A model generated the notes under the pieces. That model ran no database searches. It was not told the DNA's origin and saw nothing but the letters and a program-made list of their open reading frames with translations. Shown here in pieces: positions 1-8,343 of a DNA stretch of 34,324 nt (positions are counted from its first letter, which is position 1; each line of letters begins with the position of its first letter). The position numbers and the translations under genes were made by a program. This stretch comes from Pseudomonadota bacterium (lineage in GTDB: Bacteria > Pseudomonadota > Gammaproteobacteria > Steroidobacterales > Steroidobacteraceae), in assembly GCA_021815925.1 (NCBI GenBank), contig JAKAZL010000020.1:1-34324 (forward strand), in the 5' to 3' direction.

Positions 1-2
1 AC

Positions 3-341
3 GCGGCGGCGTTCACCATGGATCTCGGCGACCTTGCCCATTACTACCGCGAGCATCACCGCCTGGTGGCGCATTGGCGCTCGGTGCTGCCGAAGGACGT
101 CTTCCTCGAGGTGCCGTACGCGGAGCTGGTGGCCGATCAGGAAAAGTGGAGCCACCGGATCATCGAGTTCATCGGACTGCCCTGGGATGCGCGGGTACTC
201 GAGTTCGACAAGACCGAGCGCACCGTGCTGACCGCCAGCAACTGGCAGGTACGCCAGAAGATGTATTCGAGTTCCGTCGGGCGTTGGAAGAACTACCAGA
301 AATTCATCGGGCCGCTGCTGAAGCTGCGTGACCTCGCGTAG
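3..341 (+). CDS. Sulfotransferase family protein, C-terminal part (cut by window start)
   Basis: The reading frame is open from the first bases and continues upstream of the window, so only about 112 C-terminal residues are seen. The ATG at 18 is probably internal. The visible part reads like the end of a bacterial Sulfotransfer_3-type domain: a segment resembling 'YYREHHRLVAHWRSVLP', then a 'VPYAELVAD' strand, 'IIEFIGLPW', and the closing 'SSVGRWKNY' motif, which in this family contacts the phosphate end of the PAPS cofactor. Many proteins with this C-terminus also carry N-terminal TPR repeats, but that part is outside the window. The family moves sulfate from PAPS to a hydroxyl or amine; the substrate cannot be told. 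The stop at 339-341 lies inside the start of the following exonuclease gene, a 14-base overlap that suggests co-transcription. Confidence 0.75.
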   Translation, partial: AAAFTMDLGDLAHYYREHHRLVAHWRSVLPKDVFLEVPYAELVADQEKWSHRIIEFIGLPWDARVLEFDKTERTVLTASNWQVRQKMYSSSVGRWKNYQKFIGPLLKLRDLA

Positions 342-894
342 CGACGGATGGCCCGCGCCGTGCCGACCCGCCTCGGGTACCGGGCGCTTCGCGGCGATCG
401 ACTTCGAGACCGCCAATCCGCGCCCCGACAGTGCCTGTGCCCTCGGCGTAGTCGTCGTCGATGACGGGCGCATCGTCGATCGCATCTATGAGTTGATCCG
501 ACCGGCGACGCCCGAGTTCACCTTTACGGCCGTGCACGGTCTCACCTGGGCGCACGTGCGTGCGGCCCCGACCTTCGGCGAGATCTGGCCGCGGATCCAG
601 GCCCGCATCGGCGCGGTGCAGTTCTTGGCGGCCCATAACGCGCCATTCGACCGCCGGGTCTTGCACGGCTGCTGCGCCACCTACGGCCTGCCGCCGGTCC
701 CGCACCCGTTCGTGTGTACCGTGACGGTTGCGCGCCGGGTCTGGAGCATCCGTCCCACCCGGCTTCCCGATGTGTGCGAGCGGCTGCGGATCTCCTTGCG
801 TCATCACCATGCGGCCTCTGACGCCGAAGCGTGTGCGCGCATCGTGATTGCCGCGAGCGAAGCCGGGTGGAGTCCCTCGGGCGCAGGAGATTGA
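328..894 (+). CDS. DEDDh 3'-5' exonuclease, DNA polymerase III epsilon-like
   Basis: A 188-residue protein starting at a GTG that overlaps the upstream sulfotransferase gene; the ATG at 348 is out of frame. The three exonuclease motifs of the DnaQ fold are visible: ExoI 'IDFETA' with D25 and E27, ExoII 'HNAPFD' with D108, and ExoIII with H160 and D165 separated by four residues, which makes it the DEDDh subtype. Such proteins remove nucleotides from 3' ends using two metal ions. It is a single-domain enzyme and lacks the C-terminal polymerase-binding extension of true replicative DnaQ, so it is more likely a stand-alone repair or RNA/DNA trimming exonuclease. The fold is clear; the substrate is not. 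The gene is convergent with pilR across an AT-rich gap. Confidence 0.85.
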   Translation: MTSRSDGWPAPCRPASGTGRFAAIDFETANPRPDSACALGVVVVDDGRIVDRIYELIRPATPEFTFTAVHGLTWAHVRAAPTFGEIWPRIQARIGAVQFLAAHNAPFDRRVLHGCCATYGLPPVPHPFVCTVTVARRVWSIRPTRLPDVCERLRISLRHHHAASDAEACARIVIAASEAGWSPSGAGD

Positions 895-1040
895 TCGCGA
901 CGGACCCGTAACCTTACCGCGGCGCAGTCCGCAAATAGAGAGCCGGATTTCGACGGCTTGCAGCACTGCGGTGCTCTGACGATCGTGCAGCAGGATGTTT
1001 CTGCATTTCAGGGTGGATAAAGGGAATAATGAATTTAGCG

Positions 1041-1067
1041 ACTGAAAAAATACGGCGTTTTTTCAGT
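1041..1067. terminator. Perfect 10-bp inverted repeat in AT-rich island, possible bidirectional terminator
   Basis: Arms ACTGAAAAAA (1041-1050) and TTTTTTCAGT (1058-1067) are exact reverse complements around a 7-base loop. The site lies between two convergent genes, the exonuclease and pilR. On the plus strand it runs into further T and A, as intrinsic terminators do, but the stem is AT-rich rather than GC-rich. A second weak hairpin, GCCG (1084-1087) with CGGC (1093-1096), is followed by a short T run on the minus strand and could end pilR transcripts. An operator role for the palindrome is also possible. Confidence 0.45.
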
Positions 1068-1138
1068 TTTATAGATCAAAAATGCCGGTATTCGGCTTTA
1101 ACTATAACTAGACAGTAGAAGATGACCTGGGACGGCGG

Positions 1139-2548
1139 CTACTCGATCCCCAGCTTCTTGATGCGGTAGCGCAGGGCCCGGAAGCTCATGCCGAGGAGCT
1201 TCGCCGCGGCGGTCTTGTTGTAACGGGTCTTCTCGAGCGCCTGCAGGATGGCCGTGCGCTCGATGCTCTCCAGATGATTGCCGAGCGCCGCACCGGCCGC
1301 GGCAGCAGGCTCGGCGGGCATTGCCGCCGGCGCGCGGGTGCCCGTGCGCAGCTTGATGTGCTCGGGCGTGATCGTGCCGCCGAGACACAGCGTCAGCGCC
1401 CGCTCGAGCACGTTCTCCAGCTCGCGCACGTTGCCCGGGAAGGGATAGGTCATCAGCAGCGCGAGCGCCTCCTCGCTGATGCGCGGCGGCGGACCGCTCA
1501 GGCGCCGGCCGAGCCGCCCGAGCACCGCGCGGGCGATGTCCGGGATGTCTTCGGGCCGCTCGCGCAGCGAGGGAACGTGCAGCTCGATCACGTTGATGCG
1601 GTAGAAGAGGTCCTCGCGGAACTGCCCCTGCGCGACCAACTCGGCCAGGCTCTTGTGCGTGGCCGAGAGGATGCGCACGTCGACCTTCTCCTCCTGCGAC
1701 TCGCCTACCGGGCGGACTGTTTTTTCCTGCACCACGCGCAGCAGCTTCACCTGCATGTGCAGCGGCAGGTCGGCCACCTCGTCGAGGAACAGCGTGCCGC
1801 CCTCGGCGGCCTGCACCAGGCCCTTCTTATCGGCATGCGCGCCGGTGAAGCTGCCGCGCTTGTGGCCGAAGAACTCGCTCTCCATCAGTTCGGTCGGGAT
1901 GGCCCCGCAGTTGACGGCGACGAACGGTCCGGCGCGGCGCGCGCCGGACTCGTGGATCAGGCGGGCGACGAGTTCCTTGCCGGTGCCCGACTCGCCCGAG
2001 ATGTGCACCGGCGCCTCGCTGCGGGCGACCCGGGCGATGAGCTCGCGCAGCTGCTCCATGGGCGCGGAGTGGCCGATGAGCCGGGCGCGGCCGGGCTCGG
2101 GGGGCTGCTCGGGCGGGGCGCTCGCGGCGCCGAGGCGGATGGCGTTGTCGATGAGCTTGCGCAGCACCCCGAGGTCGAGCGGCTTGGACACGAAGTCGAA
2201 GGCACCGAGCTTCAGCGCCCGCACGGCCGACTCCACGTTGCCGTGCGCGGTGATCACCGCCACGGGCAGCTCCGCGCGGTTCTGCTGGATCCAGGCCACC
2301 AGGTCCAGGCCATCCCCGTCGGGCAGGCGCATGTCCGTCAGGCACAGATCGAACGACTCGCCCTTCAGCAGCTTCTGGGCCGTGCTCACGTCCGGGGCGG
2401 TCCGGGTCCGCAGGTTCATGCGCCGCAGCGTCAGGCTCAGCAGCTCCAGCAGATCCGGCTCGTCATCGACGATCAACACCGTCGGCCGGCCGGCCTCGGT
2501 GCGCGCAGTGCTCGCGCTCACGTTCAAGTCTCGATCTCCCCTCGCCAT
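1139..2548 (-). CDS. pilR: Sigma-54-dependent response regulator PilR (type IV pilus)
   Basis: An NtrC-class response regulator, up to 469 residues. A receiver domain (about 23-140, acidic pocket at D28/D29, phosphorylated Asp at D72 in 'LTDMRLPDG') is followed by an AAA+ sigma-54 activator domain with Walker A 'GESGTGKE', the sigma-54 contact loop 'GSFTGA' (usual form GAFTGA) and Walker B 'GTLFLDEV'. A Fis-type helix-turn-helix closes it. The C-terminus 'NKTAAAKLLGMSFRALRYRIKKLGIE' type ending matches PilR closely. In the family it activates pilin transcription with RNA polymerase-sigma-54. It follows pilS in the same direction. The ATG at 2548 overlaps pilS by 25 bases, but AGGGGAG lies just inside it and fits better with TTG at 2527, which overlaps the pilS stop as TTGA, or with GTG at 2521. 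The true protein may therefore be 7-9 residues shorter. Confidence 0.93.
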   Translation of the reverse strand: MARGDRDLNVSASTARTEAGRPTVLIVDDEPDLLELLSLTLRRMNLRTRTAPDVSTAQKLLKGESFDLCLTDMRLPDGDGLDLVAWIQQNRAELPVAVITAHGNVESAVRALKLGAFDFVSKPLDLGVLRKLIDNAIRLGAASAPPEQPPEPGRARLIGHSAPMEQLRELIARVARSEAPVHISGESGTGKELVARLIHESGARRAGPFVAVNCGAIPTELMESEFFGHKRGSFTGAHADKKGLVQAAEGGTLFLDEVADLPLHMQVKLLRVVQEKTVRPVGESQEEKVDVRILSATHKSLAELVAQGQFREDLFYRINVIELHVPSLRERPEDIPDIARAVLGRLGRRLSGPPPRISEEALALLMTYPFPGNVRELENVLERALTLCLGGTITPEHIKLRTGTRAPAAMPAEPAAAAGAALGNHLESIERTAILQALEKTRYNKTAAAKLLGMSFRALRYRIKKLGIE

Positions 2549-4161
2549 CGGTGCGGATCGGCGAATACCAGCCGAAAAATGCTACCGCCGCCGTGACGTG
2601 GCTCATAGAGCAGCGTCGCGCCGTTGGCCTGGGCGAGCTCGCGGGCGAGAAACAGTCCCAGCCCCGTGCCGCGCCCGCCGCTGAAGAACGGCTCGAAGAT
2701 CCGCTCCACGTGCTCAGGCGGCACCCCGGGGCCGCGATCGGCCACCTCGAGGTAAGGACGGCTACCGGCGTGGCGCCGAGCGCAGTGAACCTCGATGGTC
2801 GCGACCTCGCCCGGGCCTGCGCCGTAGCGCAGGGCATTCTCGCAGAGATTCCACACGATCTGGCGCAGCTGCGCCGGATCGAAGCGGACCTCGAGCGGCG
2901 TCTCGGGCAGGTCGAGCCGCAGTCGCTCGCGCGGGCACTGCATGGTCTCGGCGAACTCCGCGAGGAACGCCTCGCTCCACTCCGCCAGCGCGAACCGCTC
3001 GGCGCGCGCGGCCTCGCGGCGCGAGAGGCGCAGCACGCTCTCGATGATGCGGCTGACCCGCTCGGCCTGGCCGCGGATGATTTCGGTGAGGCGCCGGTCC
3101 TCTGCGCTTAGGTGGGGTGATTCCCCGAGCAGCTGCCCGGCGTGGCTCATGGCGCCGACGGGGTTGCGAATCTCGTGCGCGATGCTCGCCGAGAGCCGCC
3201 CGAGGGCGGCGAGCTTGGACTGCTGGACCTTCTCGGCGAGGAGGCTCGTGTCCTCGAGGAAGGCCAGCACCGGGGCGGGCTGGTCCGTACCAATCGCGGC
3301 GAAGTGGGCGCGGATCTCGCGGACTCCGTCGGGCGCGGCGAAGGTCGGATCCTCGAGCGGGAACAAGCCGGTGCTGTCGGTGCTCAACCGCCAGCGCGCC
3401 AGCAGCTTCAGCAGCTCCGGGCAGGCCGCCTCGAGCGGCGTCTCGACTCGCGCCGCGTCGGGCCCGAGCAGCCGCGCCGCCGACTCGTTGATCAGGCGGA
3501 TGCGATCCTGCGGGTCGATCACCAGGATGCTCTCGCGCAAGTGACGCACGATGTACTCGGACAGCTGCGCGAGGTTCGCCAGGTCGATCTCCTGGCGGCG
3601 CACCGTGGCCTCGCTCGCACGCAGCCGCTCGGCGAGCGGCCAGGCCGACAGCGCGATCGCGAACAGCACCACCCCGAGCATGCCGGCCGTGGTGAACCCG
3701 GCCGGCTGCGCGGCCCGCAGTCCGATGAAGAACTGTGGCAGAAGGACCGCGAGCGTGGCGCCGGCGGCGATCAGCATAGCCTCGCGGCGGTCCGCAATCA
3801 GCGTCAATGCCAGCACGGGCAGGGCGAGCAGGATGCCGAGGCCGCTGGTGACGCCGCCGCAGGCGTAGAGGATGAGGGCGATCGCCGCGGAGTCGAGCAG
3901 GGAGTTGGCGAGCGGTGGCGGCAGCGGATCGCCCGGGCGCAGCCGCTGGCGCAGGACCAGCGCGAGCGCTGAGGCAAAGTACGCCGCGCAGGTCGCGACG
4001 AATAGCCCGGGGTGTATGACCGGCAGATACGGCGCCCGGGCGAGGACCAGCACGCCGAGCAGCACCGTCGGCACCAGCAGCCGATAGACGTTGAGCCACC
4101 CGGTCATGCGCCGGGCGAAGTCGCTGGGTGCGGGAGCAGAGGCTGCGGCGCTGGCCGGCAT
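2524..4161 (-). CDS. pilS: Sensor histidine kinase PilS (type IV pilus)
   Basis: A membrane histidine kinase of 545 residues if it starts at ATG 4161. The open frame runs further upstream but across the divergent sucC promoter and gene, where it reads as non-protein, so the later start is preferred. Visible parts: a hydrophobic N-terminal region of about six membrane segments (from 'LNVYRLLVPTVLLG'), a PAS-like sensor ('ILVIDPQDRIRLINESAARLLG'-type segment), the HisKA box 'SIAHEIRNP' with phosphorylated H329, and the HATPase region with N-box 'WNLCENALRYG', G1 'DRGPGVP' and 'GTGLGLFLAR'. PilS senses a membrane signal, in Pseudomonas PilA itself, and phosphorylates PilR. It is directly followed by pilR with overlapping ends. 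No pilin or pilus assembly genes are in the window; pilS/pilR beside sucCD is an arrangement known from Xanthomonas relatives. Confidence 0.92.
   Translation of the reverse strand: MPASAAASAPAPSDFARRMTGWLNVYRLLVPTVLLGVLVLARAPYLPVIHPGLFVATCAAYFASALALVLRQRLRPGDPLPPPLANSLLDSAAIALILYACGGVTSGLGILLALPVLALTLIADRREAMLIAAGATLAVLLPQFFIGLRAAQPAGFTTAGMLGVVLFAIALSAWPLAERLRASEATVRRQEIDLANLAQLSEYIVRHLRESILVIDPQDRIRLINESAARLLGPDAARVETPLEAACPELLKLLARWRLSTDSTGLFPLEDPTFAAPDGVREIRAHFAAIGTDQPAPVLAFLEDTSLLAEKVQQSKLAALGRLSASIAHEIRNPVGAMSHAGQLLGESPHLSAEDRRLTEIIRGQAERVSRIIESVLRLSRREAARAERFALAEWSEAFLAEFAETMQCPRERLRLDLPETPLEVRFDPAQLRQIVWNLCENALRYGAGPGEVATIEVHCARRHAGSRPYLEVADRGPGVPPEHVERIFEPFFSGGRGTGLGLFLARELAQANGATLLYEPRHGGGSIFRLVFADPHRWRGEIET
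2537..2543 (-). promoter_or_regulatory. Ribosome binding site that questions the pilR start
   Basis: On the minus strand AGGGGAG (2542 to about 2536) lies 8 bases before TTG 2527 and 14 bases before GTG 2521, but downstream of ATG 2548. The spacing favours TTG 2527, whose last two bases are part of the pilS stop codon (TTGA), so termination and reinitiation would be coupled. Confidence 0.45.
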
Positions 4162-4248
4162 GAGGCTGCGAAAACCGGTGGAAAACCGGCGGGAACTGTA
4201 GCATCGCACGGCCGCGCGCGGCGCGATGGACGTCGCAGGCGCGGCGAG

Positions 4249-4266
4249 AATAAAACCCGATTTATT
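4249..4266. promoter_or_regulatory. Perfect inverted repeat in pilS/sucC divergent control region
   Basis: AATAAA (4249-4254) and TTTATT (4261-4266) are exact inverted arms around a 6-base spacer. It overlaps the first base pair of the proposed sucC -35 box. Closer to pilS lies an 11-base-period direct repeat of AAAACCGG (4171-4178 and 4182-4189). Either could bind a regulator; none is recognised. Confidence 0.35.
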
Positions 4267-4294
4267 GGCAGCGATCGTGGATTTTGGCGACAAT
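4265..4294 (+). promoter_or_regulatory. Candidate sigma-70 promoter for sucCD
   Basis: TTGGCA (4265-4270) and GACAAT (4289-4294) are separated by 18 bases. Each differs from consensus by one or two bases. Transcription would begin near 4301 and give a leader of roughly 36 bases before the sucC ATG at 4337. Confidence 0.5.
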
Positions 4295-4336
4295 CGCCGG
4301 CTCCATGCCCCAGGGTCAGGACTTGACGAGCGAACC

Positions 4337-5509
4337 ATGAACCTGCACGAGTACCAAGCGAAAGAGATCTTCAGGAAGTACGGCATCCCGGTGCCCGCGG
4401 GCCGGCCGGCCGGAACGCCCGATGAGGCCGTGGCCGCGGCCAAGGCGCTCGGCGGGTCGGTCTGGGTGGTCAAGGCGCAGGTCCATGCCGGCGGGCGCGG
4501 CAAGGCCGGCGGCGTGAAGCTCTCGCGCGATCTCGACGCGGTGCGCTCGGCTGCGGCGGCGATGCTCGGCACGCGCCTCGCCACCAAGCAGACCGGCCCC
4601 GAGGGGCTGCCGGTGGAGAAGGTGTACGTCGAGAGCGGCTCGCAGATCGAGCGGGAGATCTACCTGTCGCTGACGCTGAACCGCGAGAAGGGGCGCATCG
4701 CGCTCATCGCTTCCTCCGCGGGCGGCATGGACATCGAGGAGGTCGCCGAGAAGACCCCCGAGCAGATCCTCTCGGTCACGGTGCATCCGGCCGCCGGCCT
4801 GCAGCCCTTCCAGGCGCGCCAGCTCGCCTTCGGCCTCGGCCTGAAGGGCGATCAGATCAAGCAGTTCCAGCACATCGCACTCGCGCTGTACAAACTCTCC
4901 CTCGAGCAGGACGCGAGCCTGCTCGAGATCAACCCGCTGATCGTGACCCAGTCCGGGCAGCTCGTCGCGCTCGATGCGAAATTCAACATCGACGCCAACG
5001 CAGTGTTCCGCCATCCGGAGCTCGCCAAGCTGCGTGATCCGAGCCAGGAAGATCCCATGGAGCGGCGCGCCAGCGAGCACGAGCTCAACTATGTCTCCCT
5101 CGAGGGCGACATCGCCTGCATGGTCAACGGCGCCGGGCTCGCCATGGCGACGATGGACCTGATCAAGCTGCACGGCGGCCAGCCGGCCAACTTCCTCGAT
5201 GTCGGCGGCGGGGCGACCAGCGAGCGCGTGACGCACGCCTTCCAGCTGATTCTCTCCAACCCCAAGGTCCGCGCGGTACTGGTCAACATCTTCGGCGGCA
5301 TCGTGCGCTGCGACATGATCGCCGAGGGGGTGGTCAATGCCGTGAAGCACGTCGGGGTCAAGGTTCCCGTGGTCGTGCGGCTCGAGGGCACCAACGCCGA
5401 GAAGGCGCGCGAGGTGCTCTCCAGCAGCGGCCTGACCATCACGCCGGCCACCGATCTGACGGATGCGGCGCGCAAAGTCGTGGCGCTCGCGGCGGGCGGT
5501 GCGGCCTGA
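4337..5509 (+). CDS. sucC: Succinyl-CoA synthetase beta subunit (ADP-forming)
   Basis: A 390-residue protein, close to the 388 residues of E. coli SucC. It begins at ATG 4337 with the family opening '[20 protein letters not shown]'. An ATP-grasp domain follows, with '[21 protein letters not shown]'-type nucleotide-binding strand and 'LLEINPLIV'. The C-terminal CoA-ligase domain contains 'FLDVGGGA' and '[16 protein letters not shown]'. With SucD it makes succinate, CoA and ATP from succinyl-CoA, the substrate-level phosphorylation step of the TCA cycle, in the cytoplasm. It lies 35 bases upstream of sucD and is surely co-transcribed. It is divergent from pilS, with a candidate promoter at 4265-4294. 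The Shine-Dalgarno region before this start is weak. Nothing in the coding sequence is abnormal. Confidence 0.97.
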   Translation: MNLHEYQAKEIFRKYGIPVPAGRPAGTPDEAVAAAKALGGSVWVVKAQVHAGGRGKAGGVKLSRDLDAVRSAAAAMLGTRLATKQTGPEGLPVEKVYVESGSQIEREIYLSLTLNREKGRIALIASSAGGMDIEEVAEKTPEQILSVTVHPAAGLQPFQARQLAFGLGLKGDQIKQFQHIALALYKLSLEQDASLLEINPLIVTQSGQLVALDAKFNIDANAVFRHPELAKLRDPSQEDPMERRASEHELNYVSLEGDIACMVNGAGLAMATMDLIKLHGGQPANFLDVGGGATSERVTHAFQLILSNPKVRAVLVNIFGGIVRCDMIAEGVVNAVKHVGVKVPVVVRLEGTNAEKAREVLSSSGLTITPATDLTDAARKVVALAAGGAA

Positions 5510-5544
5510 GCCGCGCGTTAGATCAAGAGTAAGGATTTCGACGC

Positions 5545-6690
5545 ATGAGCATTCTGGTCAACAAGCAAACCAAGGTGATCTGCCAGGGCTTCACCGGTAA
5601 GCAGGGCACGTTCCACTCCGAGCAGGCGATTGCCTACGGCACGCAGCTCGTCGGCGGCGTGACGCCCGGGCGCGGCGGGGAGAAGCATCTCGACCGGCCG
5701 GTGTTCGATACCGTGCGGGACGCGGTGCGCGAGACCGGCGCGACGGCGAGCATGATCTACGTGCCGGCCGCCGGCGCAGCCGATGCGATCCTCGAGGCAG
5801 CCGACGCGGGCATCGAGCTCGCGGTGTGCATCACCGAGGGCGTGCCGGTCAACGACATGGTGCGCGTCAAGGCGGCGCTCGCCGGCTCGGCGACGCGCCT
5901 GGTCGGGCCGAACTGCCCGGGGGTCATCACCCCGGATGAGTGCAAGATCGGCATCATGCCGGGGTTCATCCACAAGAAGGGCGCGGTCGGAATCGTCTCG
6001 CGCTCCGGCACGCTCACCTACGAGGCCGTCTACCAGACCACGCGCATCGGACTCGGGCAGAGCACCTGCGTCGGCATCGGCGGCGACCCGGTGCGCGGCC
6101 TGAACTTCGTTGACGTGCTCGAGCTGTTCGAGCGCGACCCCGGCACCGAGGGCATCATCCTGGTCGGGGAGATCGGCGGCAGCGACGAGGAGGCGGCCGC
6201 CCGCTACATCCATCGCTTCGTGAGCAAGCCGGTGGTGGCCTACATCGCCGGGGTGACCGCCCCGCCCGGCAAGCGCATGGGTCACGCCGGCGCCATCGTC
6301 GCCGGCGGCAAAGGCACCGCGGCCGACAAGTACGCCGCGTTCGAGGCCGCCGGGGTGCGCACGGTCAAATCGCCCGCCGAGCTCGGCAGCGCCATGAACG
6401 ATCTGCTGCGCCGCCGGCGTGCGCGCGCGGCGGCCCGCTCGGCACGGCCGGCCGCCCGGCCTGCGGCGGCGCCCGCGAAGCGCGCTGCCGAAAAGCCGGC
6501 CCGCTCGAGCGTGAAGCGGGCGAGCGCGAAGGTGGCGAAGCCCGCGGCGCGCAAGCCGGCCAAGAAGGTCGCGAAGCCGGTGGCCAAGAAGCGCGCCAAG
6601 CCGGCGGCCAAAAAGGCCGTCAAGCCGGCGCGCCGCAGCGGCAAGACCGCCGCCCGGAGCCGCGCGGCGGCGGGACGCCGAGGCCGGTAG
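5545..6690 (+). CDS. sucD: Succinyl-CoA synthetase alpha subunit with histone H1-like basic tail
   Basis: A 381-residue protein, whereas SucD is normally about 290. Residues 1-288 are a complete, well conserved SucD: the CoA-binding Rossmann opening '[19 protein letters not shown]', '[11 protein letters not shown]', '[12 protein letters not shown]', and the phosphorylated histidine H247 in 'KRMGHAGAI'. The family end around 'LGSAMNDLL' is reached at about residue 288. In frame, and with no stop, follow 93 residues made almost only of Lys, Arg, Ala, Pro and Ser, with repeated KPAAK/AKPVAKK-type units like AlgP or bacterial H1-like proteins. The enzyme part takes CoA from succinyl-CoA through the phosphohistidine. 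The tail suggests nucleic-acid or polyanion binding, but that is inference. A good AAGGA precedes ATG 5545. sucC lies just upstream and nadE 27 bases downstream. Confidence 0.95.
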   Translation: MSILVNKQTKVICQGFTGKQGTFHSEQAIAYGTQLVGGVTPGRGGEKHLDRPVFDTVRDAVRETGATASMIYVPAAGAADAILEAADAGIELAVCITEGVPVNDMVRVKAALAGSATRLVGPNCPGVITPDECKIGIMPGFIHKKGAVGIVSRSGTLTYEAVYQTTRIGLGQSTCVGIGGDPVRGLNFVDVLELFERDPGTEGIILVGEIGGSDEEAAARYIHRFVSKPVVAYIAGVTAPPGKRMGHAGAIVAGGKGTAADKYAAFEAAGVRTVKSPAELGSAMNDLLRRRRARAAARSARPAARPAAAPAKRAAEKPARSSVKRASAKVAKPAARKPAKKVAKPVAKKRAKPAAKKAVKPARRSGKTAARSRAAAGRRGR

Positions 6691-6717
6691 CGCTCAACCG
6701 TACACCCAGGGAGGCTC

Positions 6718-8343
6718 ATGAGTGAGTCTCTGCGCATCGCGCTCGCCCAGCTCGACCTGCTGGTCGGGGACGTCCAGGGCAATCTGACACAGGTCGTGAG
6801 CGTCGCCCGGCAGGCCCGAGAGGAGCACCGGGCCGACCTCACGCTGTTTCCGGAACTGGCGCTCTCGGGCTATCCGCCGGAGGATCTGCTCTTCCACCGG
6901 GGCTTTCGCGCGCAGATCGAGCGGGCCCTCGAGCAGCTGTGCCGCGAGGTGCCGGCCGGCCAGCTGATCGTCGGGTTCCCGGAGTACGGCGAGTCCGGCA
7001 TCGCCAATGCGGCGGCCGTCATCGCGGCCGGGCGCCTCGCGGCCGTGCACCGCAAGGCCGCGCTGCCGAACTACAAGGTGTTCGACGAGAAGCGCTACTT
7101 CCACCCCGGCACCGAGCCGACGGTGCTGTCCATCAAGGGCTTTCGCATCGGCGTGCTGATCTGCGAGGACCTGTGGGTGGCCGAGCCGGCGCGCCGCGCA
7201 CACCTCGCCGGGGCCGAGCTGCTGGTGGTGATCAACGCCTCCCCGTACGAGCGCGGCAAGCAGCGCGAGCGCGAGGCGGTGGCCCGCGAGCGCGTCCGCG
7301 AGGTCGCCCTGCCGCTCGCCTACGTGAACACCCTCGGCGGCCAGGACGAGCTGGTCTTCGACGGCAACTCGTTCGTGATGAACGCCGAGGGCGAAGTCGT
7401 GCTGCGCGCGCCGCCCTTCGAGGCGGGCCTGTACTGCGCCGAGTTCACGCGCGAGGCGGGCCGGGTCGTGCCGCGCCCCGGGGTGGTTGCGCCGGAGCTG
7501 AGCGAGACGGCGAGCGTCTACAGCGCACTCGTGCTCGGCGTGCGCGATTACGTGAACAAGCACGGATTCCCGGGCGTGGTGATGGGGCTGTCGGGCGGCA
7601 TCGACTCGGCGCTCACGCTCGCCATCGCGGTCGATGCCCTCGGCGCCGATCGCGTGCACGCGGTGATGATGCCCTCGCGCTATACGGCGCAGATGAGCCT
7701 CACCGATGCGCAGGAGGAGGCCCGGCTGCTCGGGGTCCGCTACAGCGTGCTGTCGATCGAGAGCATGTTCGAGGCGACGCTCGCGACGCTCGCCGGGGAA
7801 TTCGCCGGGCTGCCGGTGGATGCCACCGAGGAGAACATCCAGTCGCGCTGCCGCATGCTGCTGCTGATGGGGTTGTCGAACAAGACCGGACGGATGCTGC
7901 TCACCACGGGCAACAAGAGCGAGATGGCCGTCGGTTACGCCACGCTCTACGGCGACATGGCCGGCGGCTTCGCGCCCATCAAGGACTGCAGCAAGCTGCT
8001 GGTGTACCGGCTGGCCGCCTACCGCAATGCGATCGCCCCGGTGATCCCGCAGCGTGTGATCGAGCGGCCGCCCTCGGCGGAGCTGCGTGCCGACCAGAAG
8101 GACTCCGACAGCCTGCCGCCCTACGAGGTGCTTGATCCGATCCTCGCGGCGTTCATCGAGGAGGACCTCTCGGTCGATGAGATCGCCGCGCGCGGCTTCG
8201 ACCGGGTGACCGTCGGGCGGGTGCTCGACCTGGTCAAGCGCAACGAATACAAGCGCCGCCAGGCGCCCCCGGGCGTGCGGGTCAGCCGCCGCGCGTTCGG
8301 CCGCGACTGGCGCTATCCGATCACCAACGGCTATCGGCGCTAG
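6718..8343 (+). CDS. nadE: Glutamine-dependent NAD+ synthetase
   Basis: A 541-residue two-domain enzyme that amidates nicotinic acid adenine dinucleotide to NAD+ using glutamine and ATP. The N-terminal nitrilase-fold glutaminase has its catalytic triad: E46 in 'FPELALSGYPPEDLL', K113 in 'HRKAALPNY' and C149 in 'LICEDLW'. The ammonia passes to the C-terminal synthetase domain, whose ATP pyrophosphatase loop 'SGGIDS' is at 292-297, followed by 'TTGNKSEMAVGY' and 'KDCSKLLVYRLA'. A strong AGGGAGG (6708-6714) precedes the ATG but with only a 3-base gap; no better in-frame start is near. It follows sucD by 27 bases, probably the same operon. Its stop codon overlaps the stop of the convergent acetyltransferase gene within the sequence CTAG. 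Confidence 0.95.
   Translation: MSESLRIALAQLDLLVGDVQGNLTQVVSVARQAREEHRADLTLFPELALSGYPPEDLLFHRGFRAQIERALEQLCREVPAGQLIVGFPEYGESGIANAAAVIAAGRLAAVHRKAALPNYKVFDEKRYFHPGTEPTVLSIKGFRIGVLICEDLWVAEPARRAHLAGAELLVVINASPYERGKQREREAVARERVREVALPLAYVNTLGGQDELVFDGNSFVMNAEGEVVLRAPPFEAGLYCAEFTREAGRVVPRPGVVAPELSETASVYSALVLGVRDYVNKHGFPGVVMGLSGGIDSALTLAIAVDALGADRVHAVMMPSRYTAQMSLTDAQEEARLLGVRYSVLSIESMFEATLATLAGEFAGLPVDATEENIQSRCRMLLLMGLSNKTGRMLLTTGNKSEMAVGYATLYGDMAGGFAPIKDCSKLLVYRLAAYRNAIAPVIPQRVIERPPSAELRADQKDSDSLPPYEVLDPILAAFIEEDLSVDEIAARGFDRVTVGRVLDLVKRNEYKRRQAPPGVRVSRRAFGRDWRYPITNGYRR

Noticed and set aside
4162..4587. Upstream extension of the pilS frame by 142 codons
   Set aside because: It runs across the sucC promoter and into sucC in antisense. 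PilS of normal length is reached with ATG 4161, right before the first membrane segment.
6412..6690. SucD tail as frameshift or read-through artefact
   Set aside because: The frame is continuous, the only stop is after the tail, and the tail shows ordered repeats of H1-like composition. A shift would give a random mixture of residues.
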